Shown: positions 1-7,695 of the stretch, piece by piece
Position numbering within the stretch: the first letter of the stretch is position 1
Layout: each line of letters opens with the position of its first letter
DNA from: Herbaspirillum sp. ASV7
GTDB lineage: Bacteria; Pseudomonadota; Gammaproteobacteria; Burkholderiales; Burkholderiaceae_D
DNA length: 61,163 nucleotides
Direction of reading: 5' to 3'
NCBI RefSeq assembly: GCF_016429215.1
Contig: NZ_JAELUH010000031.1
Coordinates: forward strand, 1-61,163
Translations under genes and position numbers: made by a program
The notes under the pieces: model-generated
The model's input: only the letters and a program-made list of their open reading frames with translations
What the model was told of the DNA's origin: nothing
Database searches by the model: none

Positions 1-222
1 CGGACCGAACGCATCGCCCAGGCCGAGATCGAGATCGGCGTGGTCTATTCGGCCGAGCCGCAATTGCGCCACTGGCTGGCGCAACAGAAATACGAACTGC
101 TGGGCAGCCGCCACGACATCCTGGCCCATCTCCATCTGCGCCTGCCCGAGGCGGCACTGGCTCAGGCCGAAGAGGCCATACGCCGGCTCTCCTCGAACGC
201 CGAGATCAAGCGCATCATCTGA
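1..222 (+). CDS. C-terminal fragment, possibly IMPACT/YigZ-like
   Basis: The reading frame is open from the first base of the window, so the gene is cut at its 5' end and only the last 73 residues are visible. They show an alternating strand/helix pattern with a stretch resembling the small C-terminal ferredoxin-like domain of IMPACT/YigZ proteins (a tyrosine-containing strand, an LRHWL helix, and an LRLPEA strand-turn followed by a long Ala/Glu helix). The resemblance is weak and the catalytic or core part is missing, so the family assignment is a guess. The stop overlaps a small minus-strand ORF. Confidence 0.4.
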   Translation, partial: RTERIAQAEIEIGVVYSAEPQLRHWLAQQKYELLGSRHDILAHLHLRLPEAALAQAEEAIRRLSSNAEIKRII

Positions 223-329
223 TCCATGCGCTCGCGCAAGGCGGGTTCGGGTCGGCGCGACCACAACATGTCGAACTCGGCCACCAGCAGGTGATAGTCG
301 ATCTCGCTCAATTCGGGGGGCAGGTCCAT
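162..329 (-). CDS. Small hypothetical protein (55 aa)
   Basis: A 55-residue minus-strand ORF starts at ATG 329, ten bases after the stop of the upstream MFS gene, with a good Shine-Dalgarno stretch (GAGAGGGAG) just before it. The product begins MDLPPELSEIDYHLLVAEFD and is acidic and probably helical, with no cysteines and no membrane segment. The 3' end overlaps the end of the truncated plus-strand gene by 61 bases, tail to tail. The position after the transporter, the ribosome binding site and the balanced composition argue for a real gene. No family is recognised. Confidence 0.45.
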   Translation of the reverse strand: MDLPPELSEIDYHLLVAEFDMLWSRRPEPALRERMDQMMRLISAFEESRRMASSA

Positions 330-339
330 GCGCTCCCTC

Positions 340-1785
340 TCAACTGCGTCGCACCAGGCGACGCGTCAACACGATGGCCGCCAGCGGCGCCAGCGCGAAC
401 ACTCCCAGCAGCACCGCCGCCGCCCGGGCCGCCCCCAGCGCGCCGCCGGGTTCGCCCAGCCCGGCCTGGTTGGCCACCAGACCGGCCAGGGCCGCGCCGA
501 TGGCCATGGCACACAGCTGCACGGTGGTGATGGCGGCCGAGGTCAGGTTTTCCTCACCCGCCCGTGCCGCCTGCATGGCGCGGGCGATCAGGTGTGGCCA
601 GCCCAGGCCGATGCCCAGGCCCGTCGCTGCCAGCGCCAGCACGATCAGGGCGTCGGACAACCAGCCCGGTGACAGCAGCCGGGCCGGCAACAGCAACGCC
701 AGCGCGATCAGACCCGACGCCATGAGCCAGGGGCCGGCACAGATCATGCGACGTGCCGCCGCGCCGCTGTGTCCGGATCCGCTAAGCGAACCCACGCTCC
801 AACCCGCCGCCATGGCCGCCGTCGCATAACCCGCTGCCAGTGGCGCATAGCCATGCAGGGTCTGCAGGAAGTAAGGCACGAAGATCTCCACGCAACTGGC
901 CATCACCAGCAAGGACACGCAGGCAAACACGCAGCCCATGACCGTGCGCAAGCTATAGCCATCGCGCGGCAGCAGGCTCACGCGGTGGCGCAGGTCGATA
1001 CGCGCCACCAGCACGCCCAGTGCCACGCCGCCTGCCACGCAAGTCGTCGCCATCCAGGCCTGGCTGGCTTGCGCGGCCAGCGCCACCAGCAGCACCGAGG
1101 CCGCCAGCAGCAAGATACGTCCCAGCGGCATGGCCTGCTGCTCGCCCGCGACCTTGCGCACCGCCTGCGGCCCCAGTTGCCGCGTCACCAGCGCGGCCTG
1201 CAACAGCAGCAGGGGCAGCAAGGCGAAGAAGGCCAGGCGCCACTGGCCGCCGGCGGCGAACAGGCCGCCCACGGCCGGCCCCAGCAGGGTCGAAATGCCC
1301 CACATGCCCGATACCAGCGCAATGGCGCGCGACCACAGGCGCTGCTCGAACACCAGCGGGATCAGGGCATAACCCAGGGCTGCCAGCAGGCCGCCGCCGA
1401 TGCCCTGCACCGCCCGCCCTGCCAGCATCCAGGCCATGTCGCCGGCACTGGCGCAGAGCAAGGCGCCGGTGCCGAATATCGCCAGCGCCAGCAGATAGGC
1501 TGGCCGCGCACCCATCCGGCCCAGCAACTTGCCGGTCAGGGTGGAGCCGATGATGGAGGTCACCACGAACAGGGTCACGTTCCAGGCGTAATAATCGATA
1601 CCTCCGATATCACGTACCACCGACGGCAGGATGGTCGTGACGATGTGGACGTTGATGGCATGCATGGCCACGCCACCGGTCAGGGCCACGGCGCGCCAGC
1701 CATGGCGGCGGCCCAGCAGCTCGCCCCAGGAGGCCGTGGCCCCGGCGGGATGGACGTCGGAGGAAGAAGAAGGAGAAGTCGTCAT
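340..1785 (-). CDS. MFS multidrug-type transporter (DHA2-like)
   Basis: The 481-residue product is an inner-membrane major facilitator with roughly 12-14 hydrophobic segments. After an N-terminal polar tail it shows the MFS motif A region (GKLLGRMGARPAYL) and a motif-C-like antiporter segment (GISTLLGPAVGG), which is typical of proton-coupled drug exporters. I start it at ATG 1785 (MTTSPSSSS), because AAGGA lies just upstream and the 28 codons before it look non-coding. It is transcribed away from a winged-helix regulator, the usual arrangement for an exporter and its repressor. The substrate is unknown; the DHA2 assignment rests on length and motif C. Confidence 0.85.
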   Translation of the reverse strand: MTTSPSSSSDVHPAGATASWGELLGRRHGWRAVALTGGVAMHAINVHIVTTILPSVVRDIGGIDYYAWNVTLFVVTSIIGSTLTGKLLGRMGARPAYLLALAIFGTGALLCASAGDMAWMLAGRAVQGIGGGLLAALGYALIPLVFEQRLWSRAIALVSGMWGISTLLGPAVGGLFAAGGQWRLAFFALLPLLLLQAALVTRQLGPQAVRKVAGEQQAMPLGRILLLAASVLLVALAAQASQAWMATTCVAGGVALGVLVARIDLRHRVSLLPRDGYSLRTVMGCVFACVSLLVMASCVEIFVPYFLQTLHGYAPLAAGYATAAMAAGWSVGSLSGSGHSGAAARRMICAGPWLMASGLIALALLLPARLLSPGWLSDALIVLALAATGLGIGLGWPHLIARAMQAARAGEENLTSAAITTVQLCAMAIGAALAGLVANQAGLGEPGGALGAARAAAVLLGVFALAPLAAIVLTRRLVRRS

Positions 1786-1862
1786 GGCGTATCCTTGGCA
1801 AAAAAAGACGGGGATGCGGGCGCCGGTCCGTATCCACATTGGGCCGGACCCGGCATAATATG

Positions 1863-1930
1863 CAAGCAAATACTTGGCTAATTCATCGCCATGGTAGAAC
1901 CATACGAATAATTAAACAAGTAAACACTTG
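1863..1930. promoter_or_regulatory. Pair of palindromic operators in a divergent promoter
   Basis: Two 14-bp near-identical dyads, CAAGCAAATACTTG (1863-1876) and CAAGTAAACACTTG (1917-1930), lie between the MFS gene and the regulator gene. They match at 12 of 14 positions, share CAAG...CTTG arms and start 54 bp apart, about five helical turns, so a repressor could occupy both on one face. The second sits 11 bases before the regulator start. Autoregulation by the adjacent winged-helix protein is the simplest reading. Confidence 0.55.
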
Positions 1931-1941
1931 GAAAATATCCG

Positions 1942-2607
1942 ATGAGCGAATCGATACAGGGCGGCCCCAGCACCGCCGAACGCATCCTGCTGCGCCTGAA
2001 GACACGCGGCCCGACCGCCACCGCCGAGCTGGCCCGCGAGTTGGGCATGAGCTCGGAGGCCGCACGCCAGCAGTTGCAGAAGCTGGCGGCAGAAGGCCTC
2101 ATCGCCAGCCATCTGGCCGACACCCCGGCGCGTGCCGGACGACCGCGCCAGGACTGGGAACTGAGCGCCGCCGGGCATGCGCGCTTCCCCGATACGCATG
2201 CGCAATTGACGGTGCAGCTGATCGGGTCGATCCGGCAACTGTTTGGCGAATCCGGCCTGGACAAGCTGATCCAGCAGCGTGAAGGCGACATGCGCAACGA
2301 CTACCAGCGCCAATGCGCCGGCATCACCTCACTGCCGAAGAGACTGGAAAAGCTGGCCGAGCTGCGCAGCGCCGAGGGCTACATGGCGCGGGTGGAAAAG
2401 GATGGGCGGGACTGGCTGCTGATCGAGGATCACTGCCCCATCTGCGCCGCCGCCAGCACCTGCCAGAACTTCTGCCGCTCGGAATTACAGCTGTTCGGAG
2501 AGCTGATCGGCCCCCAGGCCGAGGTCACCCGCGAAGAACACCTCCCGGCAGGCGGTCGGCGCTGCGTCTATCGCATCCGCCGCGTGGCCGCCGAGGCGGG
2601 CAAATGA
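1942..2607 (+). CDS. SufR-like winged-helix transcriptional regulator
   Basis: The 221-residue protein has an N-terminal winged helix (about residues 10-80, with the recognition region ELGMSSEAARQQLQKL and a GRPRQDW wing) and a C-terminal domain with a four-cysteine cluster, C165, C168, C174 and C178 (CPIC then CQNFC). This layout is that of the COG2345/SufR-type repressors, in which cysteines bind an iron-sulfur cluster that tunes DNA binding. Whether this member carries a cluster is inference. It is divergent from the MFS exporter and preceded by paired palindromes, so it probably represses both. The unrecognised gene at 2683 follows in the same direction. Confidence 0.8.
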   Translation: MSESIQGGPSTAERILLRLKTRGPTATAELARELGMSSEAARQQLQKLAAEGLIASHLADTPARAGRPRQDWELSAAGHARFPDTHAQLTVQLIGSIRQLFGESGLDKLIQQREGDMRNDYQRQCAGITSLPKRLEKLAELRSAEGYMARVEKDGRDWLLIEDHCPICAAASTCQNFCRSELQLFGELIGPQAEVTREEHLPAGGRRCVYRIRRVAAEAGK

Positions 2608-2682
2608 ATTGAGCGTCATCGGCAATCTGTGCGAAGATCGCCTGCGCCTGTCCACTGCCACGCCTACAAAAAAGGAAAAACC

Positions 2683-3540
2683 ATGCCGCCAGACCAAGCC
2701 GATTTCGACCCGGTCCTGTTCATCGCCGACGGTCCTTCGCACGCCTTGCTCGATCCCGGCAAGTATCCCTACATGTGCAACCGGGACGGCGTCGGCCACC
2801 AGAGCGAAGTCGTCATCGGTGACCTGATCACGCTGGCCCCGGAAGCACCCGCACTGGAACGGGGTACGACCTATCGTGACATTGCCCATTGGCGTCGCAC
2901 CGTCACGCCCAAGGACTGGCCGTCCTACGAGATCACCGAATTCGATTTCCGCGTACCGGAGGTCCGCTACGAGCCGCTGCCGGCCACACCGGAAAACGCC
3001 CAGGCCTTCGGTGCCACCCTGCTGCGCAATGGCCAGTGCCTGCGTTTCGTGTATCAGGGCCTGGTGATGGCGCACTACACCTACGGCAAGTGGGCCGGCT
3101 ATGAATCGCCCTACCTGGGCGATGGCCGCAGCCGCGAGCTGCTGACCTGGAACGCCACCGACCTGGAGTACCACGACTTCGCCCACATCTTCTTTTCCCA
3201 GGGGCCGGAACCGCTGGTGGTAACGGTGGCGCGCTGGCGCCCATACGTCAACGAGATCAGCCTGGCCGATCTCTGGGTGCAACCGGGCGACGCCCTGGTG
3301 ATCCCGCCCAAGGTGATGGCACCACCGCCGGTACCGGGAATGAGTGACGAACAAAAGCGCCTGCTGGTGGTGGACATGCACAACAACCGCAACTCGGCCC
3401 AGGCCTGCCGCCGCTACGACGGCCCGCCCAGCCTGGCCACGGTAACCGTGCTGGGGGACGAGAAGGTCATGACGGCGCCGCTGACGCGCCCGCACTATCA
3501 CGAGGAAAAGCAGCCGACCTGGCATGGCATGCTGCGTTGA
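2683..3540 (+). CDS. Hypothetical protein, 285 aa
   Basis: I do not recognise this protein. It starts at ATG 2683 (MPPDQADFD) behind AAAAGGAAAAA; the longer frame from 2629 has no support. The product is soluble-looking, with no signal peptide or membrane segment, and rich in Tyr, Trp, Pro and His. Conspicuous stretches are YGKWAGYESPYLGDGRSREL, LEYHDFAHIFFSQGPEP and a C-terminal HYHEEKQPTWHG. The first part alternates strand-like segments, as in beta-rich enzymes. It lies 75 bases downstream of the Fe-S-type regulator in the same direction, so co-expression is possible. An enzyme is plausible but no function can be given. Confidence 0.7.
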   Translation: MPPDQADFDPVLFIADGPSHALLDPGKYPYMCNRDGVGHQSEVVIGDLITLAPEAPALERGTTYRDIAHWRRTVTPKDWPSYEITEFDFRVPEVRYEPLPATPENAQAFGATLLRNGQCLRFVYQGLVMAHYTYGKWAGYESPYLGDGRSRELLTWNATDLEYHDFAHIFFSQGPEPLVVTVARWRPYVNEISLADLWVQPGDALVIPPKVMAPPPVPGMSDEQKRLLVVDMHNNRNSAQACRRYDGPPSLATVTVLGDEKVMTAPLTRPHYHEEKQPTWHGMLR

Positions 3541-3577
3541 TCCCGATCTGCATCAACGATAGGCATTTCACGCAGAT

Positions 3578-3623
3578 TGTAATAACATTGTTTTTACATT
3601 TCTGTTTTCAGTAATAACATTGT
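3578..3623 (+). promoter_or_regulatory. Direct-repeat operator of the mazEF operon
   Basis: The 13-mer GTAATAACATTGT occurs twice, at 3579-3591 and 3611-3623, 32 bp apart (about three helical turns) just before the antitoxin gene. The first copy is also part of a TGTAA...TTACA dyad (3578-3598). The DNA here is much more AT-rich than the flanking genes. Such repeats in front of a mazE-type gene are the expected binding sites of the antitoxin or toxin-antitoxin complex. Confidence 0.55.
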
Positions 3624-3641
3624 ATTAACCAGGTGAGGCAA

Positions 3642-3896
3642 ATGAAGACATCCATTCGCAAGATGGGCAACTCGCAAGGCGTCCTGATTCCAAAGCCATT
3701 CCTGGCCAAGATGGGAATGCTGGTCGATGAGGATATCGACATCGACATCGAAGACGACAAGATCGTGATTCGCAAATTGGAAAAACGCCCACGCGAGGGA
3801 TGGGCCGAGGCGAGCCGAAAGATCGCAGCCGCTCATGAAGACGGCCTGGTCTGGCCCGAGTTTGCAAACGCGGGAGACAAGGATCTGCAATGGTGA
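3642..3896 (+). CDS. mazE: MazE-type antitoxin (AbrB fold)
   Basis: The 84-residue protein carries the SpoVT/AbrB swapped-hairpin DNA-binding motif at its N-terminus (residues 1-45: KTSIRKMGNSQGVLIPKPFL followed by an acidic DEDIDIDIEDDKIVIRKL strand pair). The disordered acidic C-terminus should wrap the toxin. I take ATG 3642 rather than the in-frame GTG at 3633, because the GTG overlaps the ribosome binding site AGGTGAGG. It overlaps the toxin gene by 7 bases, the typical coupled order. It neutralises MazF and probably represses the operon through the repeats at 3579 and 3611. Confidence 0.88.
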   Translation: MKTSIRKMGNSQGVLIPKPFLAKMGMLVDEDIDIDIEDDKIVIRKLEKRPREGWAEASRKIAAAHEDGLVWPEFANAGDKDLQW

Positions 3897-4210
3897 TGCG
3901 CGGCGAGATCTGGCTAGCCGCGCTCGACCCCACAGTGGGTAGTGAAATCAACAAATCCCGGCCATGCGTGGTGGTTTCGCCGGCAGAGATCCACGACTAC
4001 TTGCGCACCGTGATTGTCGCGCCGATGACGACGGGCAGTAAGCCGGCGCCGTATCGCGTGCCGATCACGTTCGAGAAGAAAAAAGGACTGATTGTCCTGG
4101 ATCAAATGCGTACGCTGGACAAGGAGCGTCTGATCAAGAAACTCGGTCGCGTGACAGACAAGACGCTCAAACAAACCCTGGAAGCACTGCAAGAAGTCTT
4201 CGCAGAATAG
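3890..4210 (+). CDS. mazF: MazF/PemK-family endoribonuclease toxin
   Basis: The 106-residue toxin has the PemK/MazF beta-barrel hallmarks: an N-terminal RGEIWLAALDPTVGSE loop, the SRPCVVVSP strand, VAPMTTGSK, and a late VLDQMRTLDKERL segment. Family members cleave single-stranded mRNA at short sequences and arrest growth when the antitoxin is lost. Start codons at 3890 and 3896 are both possible; AAGGAT at 3879 favours the first. Its length is close to the 111 residues of E. coli MazF, and nothing suggests inactivation. A weak GTGAGC/GCTCAC hairpin (4210-4230) follows before the convergent GntR gene. Confidence 0.9.
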   Translation: MVMRGEIWLAALDPTVGSEINKSRPCVVVSPAEIHDYLRTVIVAPMTTGSKPAPYRVPITFEKKKGLIVLDQMRTLDKERLIKKLGRVTDKTLKQTLEALQEVFAE

Positions 4211-4256
4211 TGAGCGCGCAAACGGCTCACATCGGCCGTCAAGCAAACCATCTGCG

Positions 4257-4964
4257 CTACTGCTGCCCCAACTCCCGATACAGCTCATTGGCACGCATGA
4301 GGTGCGCGCGCATGGCGTCGGCGGCGGCATCGCCGTCATGCGCGGCGATGGCGTCGACGATGCGCTGGTGCTCGGCCAGGGTCAGTTCTTCCGCGCCCGG
4401 GGCGCGCACCAGCGTGGTGTAGAACTCGCTGGCCCAGCGGAACATCGATTCGACGATCGAGGGGAAGATGGGATTGCCGCTGATGTCGGCGATTTCCCGG
4501 TGAAAAGCCATGTCGCGCTCGATGAATTCCTCCAGGTTCACCATCGAGGCGCGATGCTCGGCGATGGCCTGGCGCAGGCGCTGCACCTGCGCCTCGGTGG
4601 CGCGCTCGGCGGCCATGCGGGCGGTGCTGGTTTCGAGGAAGACGCGGGCTTCCTTCATGTGCTTCAACATATCCGGCTTGGTACGCAGGAGGTGTTGCGC
4701 CCCGGCGGCGATCTGGGCGATCAGGCGGTCGGCCGTGGGGTCGACCACGCGCGCCCGCTCACCATGGGCGATCTCCACAAAGCCGGAGCGCTCCATGGCC
4801 TGCAGCGCTTCGCGCACGGCCGGGCGGCCCACGCCGTACTGCTCCATCAGATCGCGCTCGGAGGGCAGTTGCGAACCCGGCGGAAACTCCCCCTGATGGA
4901 TGCGGTCCATGAGGCGTTCCAGCACTTCCTGGTATAACTTGCGTCGCTGTATCGGTTCCGACAT
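4257..4964 (-). CDS. GntR-family regulator (FadR/FCD subfamily) of the apionate operon
   Basis: The 235-residue protein has an N-terminal winged helix (about residues 8-75; LPSERDLMEQYGVGRPAVREALQAMERSGFVE) and an all-helical C-terminal FCD ligand domain (residues 90-228), whose helix EFIERDMAFHREIADISGNP carries the metal/ligand-binding Asp and His. It is the last gene of the five-gene minus-strand catabolic operon. It resembles NanR, whose operators contain GGTATA repeats. A perfect GGTATA dyad lies at the operon promoter at 10171-10189, so this protein is the likely repressor. The inducer is probably a pathway sugar acid. Confidence 0.87.
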   Translation of the reverse strand: MSEPIQRRKLYQEVLERLMDRIHQGEFPPGSQLPSERDLMEQYGVGRPAVREALQAMERSGFVEIAHGERARVVDPTADRLIAQIAAGAQHLLRTKPDMLKHMKEARVFLETSTARMAAERATEAQVQRLRQAIAEHRASMVNLEEFIERDMAFHREIADISGNPIFPSIVESMFRWASEFYTTLVRAPGAEELTLAEHQRIVDAIAAHDGDAAADAMRAHLMRANELYRELGQQ

Positions 4965-5053
4965 GAGAGGGCTGTCTCGAATAATAGGTTTCGTTGGACG
5001 CGCACTCTACCACAATCCCAGGCCCGGCCTGAGATTGCGGCGATCTCCGGGGC

Positions 5054-6442
5054 TCAGCAGGAACGCCCCTCCAGCACATCCCCGAAGAAGCCGGGTGTCC
5101 CGATCTGCCCGCCCTTGAGCACCAGTTCCAGCCCGTCACGCCGGGGATTGTCCGACCAGGCCCGGCACAACGGCGCCCCCGGAGCCATGCCCGCGCACAC
5201 CGACAGGGCCGCGATATCCAGGGCGCTGGCCACCTCGCCCGAACTGTCGCCGCCGGCGATGGCAATGCGTTGCAGCGCATGCGCATCCAGCAAGCCACGC
5301 ATGGTCTGGGCCAGCGCCACGCCCACCTGGCGCGCCGCATCGGCACGCGACAGGCCCGCTCCCGCTGCGATGGCATCGAAACCGGTGACGGCCGGATCGT
5401 CCGGCCCTTCGGCCGAAAACACCAGCGGACTGCGACCGGCCGCAATGGCCTCGCCGGCTGCCGCCACCAGGCGCGCCAGTTCAGCCGATCGTGTGTGTTC
5501 GCCCAGTACCGCCGCCAGGTCCATGCGCAGACAGGCAAACCCGTGCGCGCGCGCCCAGGCGATCTGCCCTGCCGTGACCGGCGAACAACTGCCGCTGACG
5601 GCCGCAATCACCGGTACCGGGCCGGCCTGCGGCAAGGCGGGCTGGGCCGCGATCCAGCCGCGCGAGCGCCAGTAGGCCGCCAGCGCATATTGCAATCCCG
5701 AGGACGAGGCGCTGAAGACGCCCTGGCCCCGCCCTTCCCACACCAGCCGGCCGGCTTCGCGCTGGGTCTGGTCGTCCAGCACGTCGACCAGCACCACCGG
5801 CACGTCCTTGCCACGCAAGCCATCCAGGCGCTCGCGTGCCGCTTGCGCGCCATCGCGCAAGGGCAGCATGTCCACCAGCCCGATGCGACGCGTGGTCTGG
5901 CGCTGCAAGTGACGACGCAGGTCGGCCTCGTCCATGGGCGTGACCGGATGGCGCGACATGGTGGGATGACGATCGAGCCGATACCCCTCGCCGCCTACGG
6001 CCGCAAAGAGATTGCCGAACAGTTGGTAACGCTTCAGGCGCGGCGCCCCCACCACCATGGGCGACCAGTCGCCGCGCAGGTGGCGCACGCCCAGGTCGAT
6101 GGCGCGGCCGATGGAACCGGTCTCGGGCGAGGAATCGAAGGTCGAGCAGACCTTGTATTGCAGCAGCGGCGGATGCAAGGCGGCCAGCGCCTCGAAGGCG
6201 GCCGGCAGGTGCTCGTCCATCCACGCCGGCGAGCGCCCGCGCGAGGAACCGGCGATGCCGATGCAGCGCGCCTCGGGAAAGCGCGCCAGCATCGCCGCAT
6301 CCGGCGTACGCAAGAACAGCACCGTGGACAGGCCCGCCGCGCTCATCACCTCCATGGCATCGGTGGAACCGGTGAAGTCGTCGCCGTAGTAGGCCAGCAG
6401 CAAGCCCGCCGGCAGGGCCGTGCTCTCGGGCTGCGGGTTCAT
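5054..6442 (-). CDS. oiaK: DUF1537 sugar-acid kinase, probable 3-oxo-isoapionate kinase
   Basis: The 462-residue protein is a four-carbon-acid-sugar kinase family member. The N-terminal domain has the substrate loop YYGDDFTGSTDAMEV (about residues 18-32) and the C-terminal nucleotide domain ends in GGDSSGEVASALDI. The start at 6442 overlaps the stop of the RuBisCO-like gene as ATGA, so the two are translationally coupled; the frame further upstream is antisense noise. Known members phosphorylate sugar acids. Next to an ApnO-type dehydrogenase and a RuBisCO-like protein the expected substrate is 3-oxo-isoapionate, phosphorylated on O4 with ATP in the cytoplasm. The exact substrate is inferred from neighbours. 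Confidence 0.85.
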   Translation of the reverse strand: MNPQPESTALPAGLLLAYYGDDFTGSTDAMEVMSAAGLSTVLFLRTPDAAMLARFPEARCIGIAGSSRGRSPAWMDEHLPAAFEALAALHPPLLQYKVCSTFDSSPETGSIGRAIDLGVRHLRGDWSPMVVGAPRLKRYQLFGNLFAAVGGEGYRLDRHPTMSRHPVTPMDEADLRRHLQRQTTRRIGLVDMLPLRDGAQAARERLDGLRGKDVPVVLVDVLDDQTQREAGRLVWEGRGQGVFSASSSGLQYALAAYWRSRGWIAAQPALPQAGPVPVIAAVSGSCSPVTAGQIAWARAHGFACLRMDLAAVLGEHTRSAELARLVAAAGEAIAAGRSPLVFSAEGPDDPAVTGFDAIAAGAGLSRADAARQVGVALAQTMRGLLDAHALQRIAIAGGDSSGEVASALDIAALSVCAGMAPGAPLCRAWSDNPRRDGLELVLKGGQIGTPGFFGDVLEGRSC

Positions 6443-7683
6443 TTCCAGAATCCCAGTGCAGCTTGCAGGGCCGGATTGCGGCGCGCGTGCTGTTCCAGCG
6501 GCACGCCCTCCATGGCCGCCACCCAGGCTTCGCGCAACGCTTCCACGCCCGCCGAGACACCCTGCGGATGGCCGAAGATGCCGCCACCAGCCGTATGGAT
6601 CAGGTCGGCGCAGCCGATGGCCGCATAGGTATCGGCCGCCTGCAAACCGGTCTGGCCGGAGCTGAACACCGGCATGGTGCTGACCATGTCGGCACCCGGC
6701 ACCACCGGTTGCAATACCGAGCGCGCGGCTGCGATGACGCTGTCGTCGGGCTCGCTGAACTTGTTGCGCAAGCCATTGACGTGCATGTGGTCGGCGCCCG
6801 CCAGGCGCCACAGTTGCTGCCAGGGCGCGTAATCCCAGCCCAGTTGCGGGCTGCGCGTGAGATAGCCCCAGCCGGCGCGGTGCGCGTGGATGGGCAGTTG
6901 CGCATGGCGGCGTAATTCCTGCAGGCCGACCAGGCCGATGGAATTGAGGACCGCCATCACGCAGGTGCCACCTTCGGCCAGCACCAGGTCGTGGCGACGC
7001 CGCATCTGGTCCAGGTCGCCGGTCAGGTTGAAGGCCACCATGACCTTCTTGCCGGTACGATCGGCATGCTCGTTGACCACGCGCATGACCGCACGCACAC
7101 GCTCGTCGAAGGGGCAGCGGCCACCGTCGGCCTGCAGTTCGTCATCCTTGATGAAGTCGATGCCACCGGCTACCAGCTCGCGCACCTGCTGCACCGTCTC
7201 GTCGACCGCCAGGCCGATGCTGGGCTTGATGATGGTGCCGATCAGCGGGCCCTGCGCCACCCCGGTCAGCTTGCGCGTGCCCGCGATGCCGAAGGCCGGG
7301 CCCGGATAGGCGTCGACGAAGGCCTTGGGCAGCGTCAGGCCGGTCAGGCGCAGGCCCGAGACCTGGCGCAATTCGAACAGGTTGCCCGCCACCGTGGACA
7401 TCAGGTTGGGCAGCGAGGCGCCGGTGTTTTCCAGCGGCCAGGACAGCTCCAGCCGGCATTGCGTGTAGCGCTGCGAGCTCATGCCGCCGGGCAGGCTGGG
7501 CGTGTTGCTGTGGCCCAGGATCTCCAGCTTCTCGACGCGCGCGCCGGAGCGCTCCTTCAGTTCCGGCGTTTCGGTGGCCAGCGCCACGAAGGTGCCGCTG
7601 GATTGTTCGCCCGCGATGACTTCGGCCGCACGGGCCGGGTCGTCGCCGGTTTCCAGCCAGTAGCTGGCGTAGATGCGTTCCAT
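6439..7683 (-). CDS. oiaX: RuBisCO-like protein (form IV), probable 3-oxo-isoapionate-4-phosphate transcarboxylase/hydrolase or decarboxylase
   Basis: The 414-residue protein is a RuBisCO large-chain homologue. It keeps the catalytic lysine loop IKPSIGL (K153) and the metal site GGIDFIKDDE (K179, D181, E182), where K179 would be carbamylated. It is not a CO2-fixing RuBisCO: it has no small subunit and sits between an ApnO-type dehydrogenase and a DUF1537 kinase. RuBisCO-like proteins in D-apionate pathways split 3-oxo-isoapionate 4-phosphate either to glycolate plus 3-phosphoglycerate or, by decarboxylation, to erythrulose phosphate. No tetrulose-phosphate isomerase gene accompanies it, which favours the hydrolytic OiaX type. 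The start at 7683 lies 12 bases after the apnO stop. Confidence 0.82.
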   Translation of the reverse strand: MERIYASYWLETGDDPARAAEVIAGEQSSGTFVALATETPELKERSGARVEKLEILGHSNTPSLPGGMSSQRYTQCRLELSWPLENTGASLPNLMSTVAGNLFELRQVSGLRLTGLTLPKAFVDAYPGPAFGIAGTRKLTGVAQGPLIGTIIKPSIGLAVDETVQQVRELVAGGIDFIKDDELQADGGRCPFDERVRAVMRVVNEHADRTGKKVMVAFNLTGDLDQMRRRHDLVLAEGGTCVMAVLNSIGLVGLQELRRHAQLPIHAHRAGWGYLTRSPQLGWDYAPWQQLWRLAGADHMHVNGLRNKFSEPDDSVIAAARSVLQPVVPGADMVSTMPVFSSGQTGLQAADTYAAIGCADLIHTAGGGIFGHPQGVSAGVEALREAWVAAMEGVPLEQHARRNPALQAALGFWK

Positions 7684-7695
7684 GCCTGCTCCCGG

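Noticed and set aside
4930-4936. Second GntR operator inside the regulator gene
   Set aside because: Only one TGGTATA half-site is present, within coding sequence and without an inverted partner; chance is sufficient.
6439-7683. Genuine CO2-fixing RuBisCO
   Set aside because: No small subunit or phosphoribulokinase is present, and the neighbours are sugar-acid catabolic enzymes; a form IV RuBisCO-like role fits better.
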